Shown here in pieces: positions 46,068-56,168 of a stretch of DNA of 64,000 nt. The stretch comes from Aquabacterium lacunae (GTDB taxonomy: Bacteria; Pseudomonadota; Gammaproteobacteria; Burkholderiales; Burkholderiaceae_C): the NCBI RefSeq assembly GCF_004310865.1, contig NZ_SIXI01000004.1, positions 248,001 to 312,000 of the forward strand. Direction: 5' to 3'. The first letter of the stretch is position 1; each line of letters opens with the position of its first letter. The translations under genes and the position numbers were made by a program. The notes beneath the pieces were generated by a model. It ran no database searches, was not told the origin of the DNA, and worked only from the letters and a program-made list of their open reading frames with translations.

Positions 46068-47293
46068 GCCCGCAAGGCCCGCAGCAACTGGTCGACATGG
46101 CCTGCCGTGTGCGCGGCCGACAGCGAAATGCGCAAGCGGGCCGTGCCTTCGGGCACGGTGGGTGGACGAATGGCTGGCACCCACACGCCTTGCGAGTCGA
46201 GCGACTGCATCACGGCCAGGGCCTGGTCGTTGCTGCCGATCACCAGGGGCTGGATGGCCGTGGGAGAAGGCCACAGGGCCCAGGGCAGGCCTGCCGCCTC
46301 GATGCCCTCGACCAGCTGCGCACGCAAGGCCGCCAGGTGCTGGCGGCGTTGGGGTTCGTGACGGATGAGATGCAGGCCCGCACGCAAGGCCTCGGCCACC
46401 ATGGCCGGCGCCCCCGTGGCGAACATGTAGGTGCGTGCCGCCTGCATGACCCATTCGATCACCGACGGGTGCCCGGCCACGAACGCACCTGCCACCCCGG
46501 CGGCCTTGCCCAGCGTGGCCATGTACACGAGGCGGTCGAGGCGCCCCTGCCAGGTCGGAGCCACCCCGTTCACACCGGCCATGCCGAAATGGGCCAGCAC
46601 CCCTTCGCCGTGTTCGCCCAGCACGCCGAAGCCATGGGCATCGTCGATCACCAGCCAGGCGTCGTGGCGCTCGCACAAGGTCAGCAGCGCAGGCACGTCG
46701 GCCACGGTGCCATCCATGCTGAACACCGCATCACTGACCACCAGCTTGTGGCGCGCGGTGCTGGCGCCCAGGGCCTGGTCCAACGCGCTCAGGTCACCAT
46801 GCGGGGTGATGTGGATGTCGGCACGCGACAGGCGTGCGCCATCGATCAGGCAGGCGTGGTTGAGGGCATCGGAAAAGATCGCATCGCCCTTGCCCACCAG
46901 CGCTGGCAACAGGCCCACGTTGGCCGCATAACCGGCATAGAAATACAGGGCACGGGGCAGGCCCACGTGGGCGGCCAGTTCGGCTTCCAGCGCCTCATGC
47001 GCGGGGCTGTGGCCACACACCAGTGGCGAGGCGGTCGATCCCACGCCGTACTGCGCCACGGCACGCTGGGCGGCTTCGATCAGGGCCGGGTGCTGCGACA
47101 GGCCCAGGTAATCGTTGCTGCCGAAGGACAGCCTCGGCTGGCCATTGATGAGGTAGGTGGTGCCGCGGCAGTCGGCCTGGTCGGCGGGCAGCTCGACCGG
47201 GGCCCGCAGGGGCTGCACCTGGCGGCGGATGCGTTGACGCTGCGCCCGCTGCCAGTCGGCCAGGCGCGCTTCAAGGGCTTGAACAAGAGACAT
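46064..47293 (-). CDS. bioF: 8-amino-7-oxononanoate synthase (biotin synthesis)
   Basis: 409 residues, fold I PLP enzyme. It joins pimeloyl thioester and L-alanine to give KAPA in biotin synthesis. Motifs are [33 protein letters not shown], the aspartate in [12 protein letters not shown], and the PLP lysine K263 in [14 protein letters not shown]. It overlaps the aminotransferase gene upstream by 23 bases. bioA and bioD lie 10-13 kb away in the same direction; bioB is not in the window. Confidence 0.96.
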   Translation of the reverse strand: MSLVQALEARLADWQRAQRQRIRRQVQPLRAPVELPADQADCRGTTYLINGQPRLSFGSNDYLGLSQHPALIEAAQRAVAQYGVGSTASPLVCGHSPAHEALEAELAAHVGLPRALYFYAGYAANVGLLPALVGKGDAIFSDALNHACLIDGARLSRADIHITPHGDLSALDQALGASTARHKLVVSDAVFSMDGTVADVPALLTLCERHDAWLVIDDAHGFGVLGEHGEGVLAHFGMAGVNGVAPTWQGRLDRLVYMATLGKAAGVAGAFVAGHPSVIEWVMQAARTYMFATGAPAMVAEALRAGLHLIRHEPQRRQHLAALRAQLVEGIEAAGLPWALWPSPTAIQPLVIGSNDQALAVMQSLDSQGVWVPAIRPPTVPEGTARLRISLSAAHTAGHVDQLLRALRA

Positions 47294-48494
47294 CGCCCAA
47301 GGGTATCAGGGCTTGCGACAACCGTCTCACGGCCTCGTCAATGGCCTGAGGGCCCAGCGTGACGAAGGACAGCCGCATGCAGTGCGCGCTGGGTGCATCG
47401 GCCGGCGCACGCCCGGGTTGCGGCAGATCGAAGGCCGCGCCCGGCACATAGGCCACGCCCTGGGCCAGGGCGCGCGGCAGCAAGGCCGTGGTGCAGGTGC
47501 CGGGCGGGCCTTGCACCCAGAAGAACATGCCACCCTCGGGCAGGGCCCAGTGCCATCCGGGTGGCATGTGCCGCTGCAACGCCTGAGCCATGGCATCGCG
47601 CTGCTGTCGATACCGGGCACGCACCTGCTGCAGATGCCCTTCCAGCGAGAAGCCTTGCTGCAGCAGGCTCAGCACCAGCGCCTGATCAAAGGTGGAGGTG
47701 TGCAGGTCAGCGCCCTGCTTGGCCAGCAGCAGGCGGTGCCCCAGGGTGTCCATGCGCGAAGCCGGGCACACGAGGAAGCCCAGCCGCAGGCCAGGGGCCA
47801 GCACCTTCGACCAGCTGCCCAGGTGCACCACGTCGTCGGGCGCCAGACTGGCCAGGCTGGGCGGAGGCGGCTGGTCGTACCAGAGCGCGCCGTAGGGGTC
47901 GTCTTCGATCAGCGGCACGCCCGCCTGGGCCACCTGCTGCACACAGGCCAGGCGCTCGGCCAGGCCCATGGCGTGTGCGGTGGGGTTGTGGAAGTTGGGC
48001 ACCGCATAGGCCAGGCGAGCCTGAGGCGGCACGGCATGGTCAGGTCGCCAGGCCAGCCACTGCGGCCTGTAGGGTGAAAAGCTCTGCACCGCACCCAGGT
48101 AGGTGGGCGAGCCCATGCACACGGGCTGCCCGGGGTCGATCAGCACCTTGCCCAGCAGGTCGAGCCCCTGCTGCGAACCCGTGGTGATCAGCACCTGCTC
48201 GGCCTGCACGCGATGCCCCTGCGCCCGGAGGTGGTCGGCCACCCACTGGCGCAAGGCTGGCAGGCCCTCGCTGGTGCTGTACTGCAGGCTGCGGTGGGCC
48301 TGATCGCGCCACACTCGCGCACTGGCCTCGGCCAGGGCCTCGACCGGAAAGGCCTCGGGCGCAGGCAGCCCGCCGGCCAGCGACAACACCTCGGGGTTCT
48401 GCGTGAGCTGCAGGATGTTGCGCACCGCCGAAGGCTGCAATGCGTGTGCGGCATCAGACAGCCGCCAGGTGGACGAGGTTGGCGCAGTGCGCAT
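47271..48494 (-). CDS. PLP-dependent aminotransferase (class I/II, LysN/2-aminoadipate aminotransferase-like)
   Basis: 407 residues. [58 protein letters not shown] and [15 protein letters not shown] (PLP lysine) mark the MocR-like aminotransferase group, but no N-terminal DNA-binding domain is present. The start MRTAPTSS is preferred since GGAG is 8 bases before it; MNLSETP at 48518 is also possible. The amino donor is not known. It is transcribed into bioF. Confidence 0.88.
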   Translation of the reverse strand: MRTAPTSSTWRLSDAAHALQPSAVRNILQLTQNPEVLSLAGGLPAPEAFPVEALAEASARVWRDQAHRSLQYSTSEGLPALRQWVADHLRAQGHRVQAEQVLITTGSQQGLDLLGKVLIDPGQPVCMGSPTYLGAVQSFSPYRPQWLAWRPDHAVPPQARLAYAVPNFHNPTAHAMGLAERLACVQQVAQAGVPLIEDDPYGALWYDQPPPPSLASLAPDDVVHLGSWSKVLAPGLRLGFLVCPASRMDTLGHRLLLAKQGADLHTSTFDQALVLSLLQQGFSLEGHLQQVRARYRQQRDAMAQALQRHMPPGWHWALPEGGMFFWVQGPPGTCTTALLPRALAQGVAYVPGAAFDLPQPGRAPADAPSAHCMRLSFVTLGPQAIDEAVRRLSQALIPLGDVSCSSP

Positions 48495-48559
48495 GGTCGG
48501 GGTCTCCGAAAGGTTCATGCCCAGGGCATGGGGAAGGTGATCGGCCGGGTGACGCGGTG

Positions 48560-49609
48560 TCAGCGCCGCAAGCTGCGCTGCCCGAACCACATGCACAAGG
48601 CCACGCACAGACCGACGGGCAAGGCCCAGGCGCTCACGGCCTCGCTCAGCAGGGCATGGGCCAGCACCACGGCCACCAGCGGTTGCAGCAGCTGACACTG
48701 GCTCACCCGCAGGGCATCACGGGCCAGGGCGGCGTACCAGGCCAGAAAGCCCAGCCAGCTCGACACCACGCCCACGTACAGCAGGGCCCACCACGCGGGC
48801 GCACCGACCTGCGCGCAGGCCTGCTGCAGCGCCTGGGTCGACACCTGGCCGCCCAGCGCCTGTTGCACCGCCCACAGGGTGAGCGGCGCCGTCAAGGGCA
48901 AGGCCAGCAACTGGGCCCACGACATCACCTGTGCAGCCGGCATGTGCCGGGCTGCACGTGCTCCCCCCACATAGGCCATGGCAGCGCCCAGCAAACCCAC
49001 CAGCAAGCTCCCCCAGGCCCAGCCCACCGGGTGAACGCGGCCAGCGCCCTCCCCTGCAAGGCCCGGGGCAAGCCCCACGGCCGACGCAGCGGCCTGCGCC
49101 GATTGCTGCCACCCGAACCAGGCCACCAGCGCTGCGCCCGCCAGACCGGCCCACCAGAAACGCGCCGGCGGGCGCTGCCCCATCCACACGCTGGCCAGCG
49201 CGGCCGTGAACAGGGGCAATATGGCGGTGCCCATGGCCACCTGCCAGGCCGGCAGCTGGCTCACGGCCCAGCCCATGCCCAGCGGAAAGGCCAGTACCCC
49301 ACCCGCCACCACAGCCACCAGGCAAGGCCACTGGGCTCGTGCGGGCCATGCGGCACGCGTGTGCCACAGGTACAGCGCCGACACCAGGGCCGCCAGCACG
49401 CTGCGCGCCGTGGCGATGAAGGCGGGCGGCAGTTGCGCATGCCCTTCTTGCACGGTGGCCAGGCGGGTCATGGGGATGGTCATGGCGAACATCAGCACCG
49501 CCAGCAGGCCCAGCACCAGGGGGTGCTGAAACCGGGTGAGCCAGGCGCTTCGGGCAGACCGAGCGGGTGACCCCTGGGCCAGGGTCGGGGCTTGCGTGAT
49601 CGAGTTCAT
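48560..49609 (-). CDS. EamA/DMT family transporter
   Basis: 349 residues from MNSITQ with about ten hydrophobic segments in two EamA repeats. Such proteins export amino acids or other small metabolites across the inner membrane. It is divergent from the MocR-type regulator at 49702, with 92 bases between starts, so that regulator probably controls it. It is followed by the aminotransferase gene in the same direction. Confidence 0.88.
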   Translation of the reverse strand: MNSITQAPTLAQGSPARSARSAWLTRFQHPLVLGLLAVLMFAMTIPMTRLATVQEGHAQLPPAFIATARSVLAALVSALYLWHTRAAWPARAQWPCLVAVVAGGVLAFPLGMGWAVSQLPAWQVAMGTAILPLFTAALASVWMGQRPPARFWWAGLAGAALVAWFGWQQSAQAAASAVGLAPGLAGEGAGRVHPVGWAWGSLLVGLLGAAMAYVGGARAARHMPAAQVMSWAQLLALPLTAPLTLWAVQQALGGQVSTQALQQACAQVGAPAWWALLYVGVVSSWLGFLAWYAALARDALRVSQCQLLQPLVAVVLAHALLSEAVSAWALPVGLCVALCMWFGQRSLRR

Positions 49610-49701
49610 GTGTGGCAATGTAGGCAGCCACACCAACACAGAACCAGCACAGAACAGCGATCAAAGCATCACTCTGTACCGGTCATGCCACCAGCACACG
49701 C

Positions 49702-51117
49702 ATGCCTGCCTCACTGACACGCGACAGCGACCAGACCCTCACCGAACAGCTGGTTCAGCGCTTTGCCGACCGCATCGAGCAGCACCTGCTGCCGCCGGGC
49801 ACCCGGCTGCCCTCGGTGCGCGAATGCGCCAAGGCGCACCAGGTCAGCCCCTACACCGTGGTGGCCGCCTACGACCAGCTTCAGGCCCGTGGCCTGGTGG
49901 AAGCGCGCAGCCAGCGCGGCTTCTTCGTGCGGCAGGCCACCGTGCGCAAGCCCCGTGACACCCAGGCGCCATCCCGCATCTTCGAGCCCAGCCGCCCCAT
50001 CGACGCCACCGCGCTGATCCGGGGCATGTTCCACCAGCCCGGGCACCGCGCCATGCCGGCCCTTGGCACCTTGCCGCCCGAGTGGCTGGATGCGCCCATG
50101 CTGGGTGCCGCCTTGCGCAAGGCCACGCAAGCCGAAAAGCTGGGCTCGCTCAGCCTGCACTACGGTGACCCGCTGGGCGATGAATCACTGCGTCAGGCGC
50201 TGAGCCACAAGCTGAGCGAATGGCGCCTGAAAGCACCCCCCTCGCAAATCATCACCACCGTGGGGGCGGCCAACGCGCTGGACATTGTCTCGCGCACCTT
50301 GCTGCAGGCCGGTGACGCCGTGCTGGTGGACGAGCCCGGCTGGGCCGCCGAATTCGCCCGCCTGCAGCTGATGGGTGCGCGCATCCTGCCCGTGCCGCGC
50401 GGGCCCGATGGCCCCGACCTGGCGGTGCTGGCGCAGCTGGCCGCCGCGCACAAGCCCAAGCTGTACGTGACCGTGTCGGTGCTGCACAATCCCACCAGCG
50501 CCATGCTGTCGCCCGGGCATGCCCACCAGGTGCTGCGCCTGGCCGAACAGCACAACTTCCACATCCTCGAAGACGACATCTACGCCATGCTGGCGCCGCC
50601 ACACGCCACGCGCCTGAGCGTGCTCGATGACCTGCAGCGCACGATCTCGGTGGGCAGCTTTTCGAAGGTGCTGGCCCCCGGCTGGCGCGTGGGCTACATC
50701 GCCGCGCCCGCCGCGCTGGTGGACCGGCTGGTGCACACCAAGCTGCTGAGCACGCTCACCACGCCGCCCGTGCTGGAGCGGGCCGTGGCGCAATGTCTGG
50801 AACAAGGCACGCTGCGCCGGCATGTGGAGCGGGTGGTGCAACAGCTCGACGCGGCCCGCAGCCGCTGCGCGCAACTGGTTCGCCAGCACGGTTGCCGGTT
50901 CGTGAGCGAGCCTCAGGGCCTGTTCGGGTGGGTGGAAGTGGGCGTGGACACCGAACGCCTGACCCACCCCATGCTGGACGCCGGCTGGTTGATCGCACCG
51001 GGCACCCTGTTCCATGCCAACCGGCAACCCACCACGCTGATGCGCATCAACGTGGCCACGGCGCAAGACGCATCGTTCTGGAAGGCCTTGCAGCAAGCGC
51101 GCAAAGGTCTGCGCTGA
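49702..51117 (+). CDS. MocR-type GntR/aminotransferase transcription regulator
   Basis: 471 residues. A GntR winged helix lies at about 10-80 (LPSVRECAKAHQVSPYTVVAAY is the recognition part). Then comes an aminotransferase fold I domain with the PLP lysine in VGSFSKVLAPGWRVGY and the aspartate region LVDEPGWAAEF. These regulators use PLP as effector. Divergence from the DMT exporter suggests that is a target. No catalytic aminotransferase role is expected. Confidence 0.9.
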   Translation: MPASLTRDSDQTLTEQLVQRFADRIEQHLLPPGTRLPSVRECAKAHQVSPYTVVAAYDQLQARGLVEARSQRGFFVRQATVRKPRDTQAPSRIFEPSRPIDATALIRGMFHQPGHRAMPALGTLPPEWLDAPMLGAALRKATQAEKLGSLSLHYGDPLGDESLRQALSHKLSEWRLKAPPSQIITTVGAANALDIVSRTLLQAGDAVLVDEPGWAAEFARLQLMGARILPVPRGPDGPDLAVLAQLAAAHKPKLYVTVSVLHNPTSAMLSPGHAHQVLRLAEQHNFHILEDDIYAMLAPPHATRLSVLDDLQRTISVGSFSKVLAPGWRVGYIAAPAALVDRLVHTKLLSTLTTPPVLERAVAQCLEQGTLRRHVERVVQQLDAARSRCAQLVRQHGCRFVSEPQGLFGWVEVGVDTERLTHPMLDAGWLIAPGTLFHANRQPTTLMRINVATAQDASFWKALQQARKGLR

Positions 51118-51139
51118 AGGTCTCCGCTGTAAGCCTGAT

Positions 51140-52051
51140 TCAGCGGCTGCTGGCGATTTCGACCACGTCGGCCTGCCAGCCGAACAGCTGCCGCGAGGCG
51201 CGCTCACGCTGCGCGGCCGTGGTCTGGTTCTGCAGGCTGGCGGCAAAGCCGCAACCGGCCTGGACCCAGCGCTGCATCTGGGCCTTGCGCAGGGGCTCTT
51301 GGGGGTCGATGCCGTCGAGTACCAGGGCCTGCAGGCGGGCACCGGCCTGTGCCGGGCTCAGCTTCTGTTCGGGCACGTCCTTGAGCAGCTGCTGGTAGCC
51401 CCGCTGGAAGCGCTGAAACTCCTGCAGGATGGTGCTGGCATTGAAGGGCAAAGCCTGCACCTCGCGCGCCCACTGCGTGCGCTGAGGCTCGGTGAAATCG
51501 CCGTACACCAGCGAGCCCCACTTTTCCATGAACTTCACGGCCAGCTGGGCTTGCTTCTGCGGGTCGGGGTCGATGTAGCGGTCACGAAACTCGTCGTTGG
51601 TGTCATCGAAGAACTCGGCCACCCGCTGACGCTGCCTGGGGCCCAGCTGCACCATGACGGCGCCCGCCAGCGGGGCGGCCTCGGCCACGGCAGCCTTGGC
51701 CACCTGGAGGTAGGCCTCGCGGCGTTCGCAGGCCAGGGCCGGGGTGATGGGCCCCTTCACATCGAGTGCCGCCAGGCGCAGCAGCTCGGCCACCTGGGGC
51801 ATCTGCTCGGCGCGCTGCCACTGGAACCAGCGGCGAATGGCACCCTGCGCCAGTTCGTATTGATCGTCGGTGAAGTGGTGGGCCACGTTGGTGCGCCATT
51901 GCACATACCGGGGGGCCTGGTTGTACACCGTCTGCAGCAGGTTGCAGGCCGTGAGCAGCACCGCCACCGACACCGCGGCCACAACCCGCCCACGGCGACG
52001 CAGGGCTGGGTTCGAGGGCGTCAGCAACAGGTCGGATGAAGGTTCACGCAT
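51140..52051 (-). CDS. DUF6279 family lipoprotein
   Basis: 303 residues. The N-terminal hydrophobic segment ends in lipobox LLTAC (C36). The mature protein is all-helical and charged (RWFQWQRAEQMPQVAELLRL, FFDDTNDEFRDRYIDPDPQKQ), as in DUF6279 proteins, whose function is not known. It is convergent with the MocR gene, 22 bases apart. Confidence 0.82.
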   Translation of the reverse strand: MREPSSDLLLTPSNPALRRRGRVVAAVSVAVLLTACNLLQTVYNQAPRYVQWRTNVAHHFTDDQYELAQGAIRRWFQWQRAEQMPQVAELLRLAALDVKGPITPALACERREAYLQVAKAAVAEAAPLAGAVMVQLGPRQRQRVAEFFDDTNDEFRDRYIDPDPQKQAQLAVKFMEKWGSLVYGDFTEPQRTQWAREVQALPFNASTILQEFQRFQRGYQQLLKDVPEQKLSPAQAGARLQALVLDGIDPQEPLRKAQMQRWVQAGCGFAASLQNQTTAAQRERASRQLFGWQADVVEIASSR

Positions 52052-52108
52052 GCCACCACCTTAGCCTCATCGCGCCGGGCTGTCATGCGTGAAGGCGCTG
52101 TCAACGCG

Positions 52109-53167
52109 TCAGACAAAGCCGCGTTGAAGCTGGGCCAGTGCCTCGCGGGCCTGGGCCACGGTACGCGCCATGATCTCGTCCACCGAGACCACATCGTGCA
52201 CCAGGCCCTGGCTCTGGCCGATCAGCTGCACGCCCTCGTCGTGGTTGGCCTCGTACATGGCCTTGCGCATGGCCAGCGTGGCCGCGCCGAAATAGGCGGT
52301 GCGCACGGCCTGGGCCGGGCCCTGGGCCATGGCATCGCGGGCCAGGTCCATCAAGGGGCGGTCGATCTCCAGCGCGGCCTGCACCGAACGGGTCAGGGCC
52401 ACCGGCGGGCTCAGCGGGCGTGCGGTGTACTTGCGGCCGCCTGCGGTGTCCATCACGCGGCAGGGGTAGGTGTCGAAGTTCTTCGAGTAGATGGTGGCTT
52501 CGGCCGCCTTGGACACCACCAGCTGCTTGGTGTCGGCATGCAGCGGGCTTTCCAGCGAGGTGGCAAAACGGGTGCCCATGGCCACGGCGTCGGCGCCCAG
52601 GGCCAGCGCAGCCACCAGGCCACGGCCATCGGCCACACCGCCGGCGGCAATGATGGGCAGGTCGCACAGGTCGCGCACCGCAGGCAGCAGCACCATCGAC
52701 GTGACTTTTCCGCCATGGGCAGCGGCTTCGTGGCCGGTCACGATCAGGCCGTCGACCCCGCTGTCGATGGCGGCCCGGGCATGCTTTTCGTTGGAGACGG
52801 TGGCGATCACCTTGCCACCATAAGCATGGGCGCGCTCGATCACCCAGTCGCCCTTGCCCATCGAGATGTTGAGCACGGGCACCTGCGCATCGAGGGCCAC
52901 GCTCACGCATTCACGCGCGCCGGGCAGCGCCAGGCTGCAGCCCACGGCAAAGGGCTTGTCGGTGATGGCGCGGATGTCGGCAATGGCCTGCGCGCATTCC
53001 TGGGTGGACAGCCCCCCCGAGGCCAGGATGCCCAGGCCACCGGCGCGGCTCACGGCGCCCACCAGGCGGGGCACGGCCACATAGGTCATGCCCGGCAGCA
53101 CGATGGGGTGTTCAATGCCCAGCAGGCGGGTGAGGCGGGTGGCGATGGAGGGCTGCGGCGAATTCAT
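52109..53167 (-). CDS. nitronate monooxygenase (2-nitropropane dioxygenase family)
   Basis: 352 residues, FMN-binding TIM barrel. It starts with GIEHPIVLPGMTYVAVPRLVGAVS, then GLGILASGG, and the catalytic histidine lies in VTGHEAAAHGG. PIIAAGGVADGRGLVAALALGADAV binds the FMN phosphate (quoted in parts: IIAAGGVADG, ALALGADAV). It oxidises alkyl nitronates. Single gene between a lipoprotein and a MocR gene on the same strand. Confidence 0.92.
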   Translation of the reverse strand: MNSPQPSIATRLTRLLGIEHPIVLPGMTYVAVPRLVGAVSRAGGLGILASGGLSTQECAQAIADIRAITDKPFAVGCSLALPGARECVSVALDAQVPVLNISMGKGDWVIERAHAYGGKVIATVSNEKHARAAIDSGVDGLIVTGHEAAAHGGKVTSMVLLPAVRDLCDLPIIAAGGVADGRGLVAALALGADAVAMGTRFATSLESPLHADTKQLVVSKAAEATIYSKNFDTYPCRVMDTAGGRKYTARPLSPPVALTRSVQAALEIDRPLMDLARDAMAQGPAQAVRTAYFGAATLAMRKAMYEANHDEGVQLIGQSQGLVHDVVSVDEIMARTVAQAREALAQLQRGFV

Positions 53168-53245
53168 GGCGGAATTGTCGCGCCAACCGGCGAGGCCTGC
53201 AGATCGCCCAGGCTGTGTTGCCCGCTTCGGGTGCCTCCACGCATG

Positions 53246-54706
53246 TCAGGCCTTGGTCAGCTCCGCCAGCTGTTTCACCAGGTGGTTCATGCGGCCCTCG
53301 GGCGTGTTGGCATAGCCCATGACCAGGCCATTGAAACCGTCGATGCCCCCGGTGCCATACAGCGACAGGGGGCGCGGGCTTTGCCCGGCCTGGTGGGCGA
53401 GCCAGGCCAGGGCACGGTCGTCGTGGGTGGCCGGCAGGCTGAGCACCAGGTGCATGCCGGCCTGCCCGCCCAGCACCTGGCCAGGCAGCGGCCAGTGCCG
53501 CGCCAGCGCCTCGCGCAGCGCCGCCTGCCGCGCGCGGTACAGGCGCCGCATGCGCCGCAGATGCCGGGTGAAATGCCCCTCGTCGATGAAGTCGGCCAGG
53601 GCCCACTGGCTGAGTGCGTGCCCGCGCGGGCACCAGGCGCCCACCACCCCGGCCACCCGATCGACCACGGCCTCGGGCACCACGAAAAAGCCCAGGCGCA
53701 GCGCCGGGAACACGGTCTTGCTGAAGGTGCCCACGTACACCACCGGGGCATGCGGCTCCAGGCCCTGCATGGCGGCCAACGGCGGGCCATCGTGCCGGAA
53801 CTCGCTGTCGTAGTCGTCTTCCACCAACCAGCTGCCGTGCGCGTGGGCCCGTGCGATCAGGTGCAGGCGCCGGCTCAGGCTCAGCGTGCAGCCCAGCGGG
53901 TACTGGTGGGAGGGCGTGGTGTAGACCAGCCGGGGCGTGCGCTCTGACCACCAGGCCTCGGGCGGGTCGATGCCTTCCGGGCCCACGGTGATGGGTTGCA
54001 GCTTCAGGCCCGCCGACACGAAGGCCGAGCGGGCGCCGCCATACCCAGGGTGTTCGATCCAGGCCAGGTCACCAGGGTCAGCCAGCAAGCGTGCCACCAG
54101 CTCCAGCGCCTGTTGCGTGCCGTCGGTCACGAACACCTGGTCGGCATGGCACTGCAGGCCACGCGCCGCGCGCATGTAGGTGGCAATGGCCTGGCGCAGC
54201 TCGGGCTCACCCGCTGCGGGGCGATAGCTCAGGCTGTCGGCACCCGCCATTTGCCGCGCGCGGGCCATGCTGCGGCCCCACACAGCTTGCGGAAACGCAT
54301 CGAGCGCCGGGATGCCCGGCATGAAAGGCTGCAGGTCATCGGCCACAGTGCGGCGGCGATCGAAGCCCTCGCTGCGTTGCGACATGCGGTGCCAGGGCAG
54401 GCTGCGGGGGTTGGTGACAGGCGGGCTGGGCGGCCGGCCCACGGGCGCCACCACCGTGCCCTGGCGCGTCGGCTGCACATGCCCCTCGGCCGTCAGCAGC
54501 TCGTAGGCATGGATCACGCCGTTGCGTGACATGCCCAGCTCCAGCGCCAGCTCGCGACTGCCCGGCAGCCGCGCGCCGGGCAACAACCGCCCCTGCCCGA
54601 TGGCCTGTTTCAGGCGCTCGTACAAGGCGCGCTGCAAGGTCTGCCCCTGGCCCATGGCCTGAGCCCGGAAGGTGGTGGGCTCCAGCAGATCGTTCAGCTC
54701 GCTCAT
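53246..54706 (-). CDS. MocR-type GntR/aminotransferase regulator (PdxR-like)
   Basis: 486 residues from MSELNDLL with GGAG 5 bases before. A winged-helix DNA-binding domain (about 20-90; LPGSRELALELGMSRNGVIHAY) is followed by an aminotransferase-like domain with the PLP lysine in YVGTFSKTVFPALRLGF. It is divergent from a pyridoxamine-phosphate-oxidase-like gene (98-base gap). That suggests a link to vitamin B6 or control of that operon, an inference. Confidence 0.9.
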   Translation of the reverse strand: MSELNDLLEPTTFRAQAMGQGQTLQRALYERLKQAIGQGRLLPGARLPGSRELALELGMSRNGVIHAYELLTAEGHVQPTRQGTVVAPVGRPPSPPVTNPRSLPWHRMSQRSEGFDRRRTVADDLQPFMPGIPALDAFPQAVWGRSMARARQMAGADSLSYRPAAGEPELRQAIATYMRAARGLQCHADQVFVTDGTQQALELVARLLADPGDLAWIEHPGYGGARSAFVSAGLKLQPITVGPEGIDPPEAWWSERTPRLVYTTPSHQYPLGCTLSLSRRLHLIARAHAHGSWLVEDDYDSEFRHDGPPLAAMQGLEPHAPVVYVGTFSKTVFPALRLGFFVVPEAVVDRVAGVVGAWCPRGHALSQWALADFIDEGHFTRHLRRMRRLYRARQAALREALARHWPLPGQVLGGQAGMHLVLSLPATHDDRALAWLAHQAGQSPRPLSLYGTGGIDGFNGLVMGYANTPEGRMNHLVKQLAELTKA

Positions 54707-54765
54707 CGTGGCTCCATGGTGTGTGGCTTGGGTGGTTCTTCTCATGGTGCCACGGGTGGCGCACG

Positions 54766-54814
54766 ATGCACCCACTTCATCCAAACCAATCAGTCAGGAG
54801 CACCATGCACCCAC
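54766..54814 (+). repeat. 10-base direct repeat ATGCACCCAC at the flavoprotein gene start
   Basis: The same 10 bases occur at 54766-54775 and again at 54805-54814, the second copy being the start of the gene. Both are in frame. They may be a duplicated start region or two half-sites for the divergent MocR regulator. Confidence 0.5.
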
Positions 54815-55518
54815 CCGCCAGCGCCCGAGTCACCGTGCGGCGCGCCGCCGAGCGCGGCCACTATGACGCCGACACCGTGCACGCCATCGTCGATGCGGCC
54901 TGGCTGTGCCATGTGGCCTTCACCGACACGCGCGGGCAGGCGCCCGACAGCGAGCCTTTTTCCGTGAACCTGCCCACGGCCTGCTGGCGGGTGGGCGACC
55001 GCCTGTACATCCATGGCTCCAACGGCAGCCCGATGATGAAGCGGCTGGCAGCCGGGGTCAGTGCCTGCGTGGCCATCACCCTCCTCGATGGGCTGGTGCT
55101 GGCGCGTTCAGCCTTCTCTCATTCGATGAACTTCCGTTCGGTGGTGGCTTATGGCTGCTTCGAGGTGGTGGCCGATGCCGACAAGCCCGCCGTGCTGGCC
55201 GCCTTCATGGAGCGGTTGATCCCCGGCCGGCAGGCCGAAGTGCGTGAGGGTGATGACAGCGAGCTGAAAGCCACGCTGGTGCTGTCGATGCCCCTGAACG
55301 AAGCCAGCGCCAAGGTGCGCAGCTGGGGCCCGCGCGACAAGGAAGGAGATGCCGAACACCCGGCCTGGGCCGGGGTGGTCCCGCTGCACCTGCAGCCGGG
55401 CTTGCCGGTGCCCGACGACACCTCGCGCGCACGCGGCCAGGCCGTGCCAGACAGCCTTCGGCAGTGGCTGGCGCGGAACTGGGAAGCACAGCCCATGACA
55501 GACTCGGTGGGCGAATGA
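54805..55518 (+). CDS. pyridoxamine 5'-phosphate oxidase-like flavin-binding protein
   Basis: 237 residues. The split-barrel part (AWLCHVAFTD ... FSVNLPTACWRVGDRLYIHGS ... SACVAITLLDGLVLARSAF) resembles PNPOx-related flavin reductase-like proteins. AGGAG lies 4 bases before the ATG; an in-frame ATG at 54766 is a longer alternative. Its stop overlaps the DJ-1/PfpI gene start. Likely under the divergent MocR regulator. Substrate unknown. Confidence 0.87.
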   Translation: MHPPASARVTVRRAAERGHYDADTVHAIVDAAWLCHVAFTDTRGQAPDSEPFSVNLPTACWRVGDRLYIHGSNGSPMMKRLAAGVSACVAITLLDGLVLARSAFSHSMNFRSVVAYGCFEVVADADKPAVLAAFMERLIPGRQAEVREGDDSELKATLVLSMPLNEASAKVRSWGPRDKEGDAEHPAWAGVVPLHLQPGLPVPDDTSRARGQAVPDSLRQWLARNWEAQPMTDSVGE

Positions 55519-56156
55519 ACAACCAACCCACCATGAACACCCCAGCATTCATCACGCGCCGCGTGGGCATCTACCTGTTCGACGAGGTCGAGGCCCTGGA
55601 TTTCGCGGGCCCCTACGAGGTGTTCACCACGGCCAGCCGGGTGGCAGGCAAGCTGTGGCCTGGGCAGCCGGCCCCGTTCGAGGTGTGCGCGGTGGCGCAC
55701 GATGCACAGGCTCGTCGGGCCCGTGCCGGCTTGCGCCTGCTGCCCGACCACTCTCTGCACGACCACCCACCGCTGGACGTGCTGGTGATCCCGGGTGGCG
55801 TGGTCGATGCCGAGCGAGTGCGCGCCGATGTGATCGCGTGGATCGCGGTGCAGGCCGCCCGCTGCGAGCTGACCGTGTCGGTGTGCACCGGTGCGTTCCT
55901 GCTGGCCCAGGCCGGGGTGCTGGAAGGCCACCGGGCTACCACGCACTGGGAAGACCTCGCCGATTTGCGGGCACAGTTCCCGACCCTGCAGGTGCTGGAA
56001 CAAGTGCGCTGGGTGGACGAAGGCCGGGTGATCACGTCGGCGGGCATCTCGGCAGGCATCGACATGAGCCTGCATGTGGTGGCACGCCTGGTGAGCCCTG
56101 CACTGGCCCAGGCCACGGCACGGCAGATGGACTACCGCTGGCAAGCCGAGGCCTGA
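55515..56156 (+). CDS. DJ-1/PfpI family protein (glutamine amidotransferase-like)
   Basis: 213 residues. GIYLFDEVEALDFAGPYEVF and LVIPGGV open the fold; the nucleophile elbow is SVCTGAFLLAQAG with C124, followed by ATTHWEDLADL. The pattern matches the isonitrile hydratase/AraC-like N-terminal branch of DJ-1/PfpI proteins, without a DNA-binding domain. Coupled by ATGA to the flavoprotein gene. Confidence 0.9.
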   Translation: MNNQPTMNTPAFITRRVGIYLFDEVEALDFAGPYEVFTTASRVAGKLWPGQPAPFEVCAVAHDAQARRARAGLRLLPDHSLHDHPPLDVLVIPGGVVDAERVRADVIAWIAVQAARCELTVSVCTGAFLLAQAGVLEGHRATTHWEDLADLRAQFPTLQVLEQVRWVDEGRVITSAGISAGIDMSLHVVARLVSPALAQATARQMDYRWQAEA

Positions 56157-56168
56157 AGGTCTTGCGCT

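Noticed and set aside
51130-51156. Hairpin CCGCTG...CAGCGG between convergent genes as terminator
   Set aside because: Short arms, long loop and no T-run on either side.
52005-52020. GGGTTCGAGGG as a tRNA T-loop
   Set aside because: It lies inside the lipoprotein signal-peptide region, with no acceptor or anticodon stem around it.
52085-53947. 620-codon plus-strand open frame
   Set aside because: Gly/His/Ala-rich shadow of the nitronate monooxygenase and MocR genes, caused by high GC.
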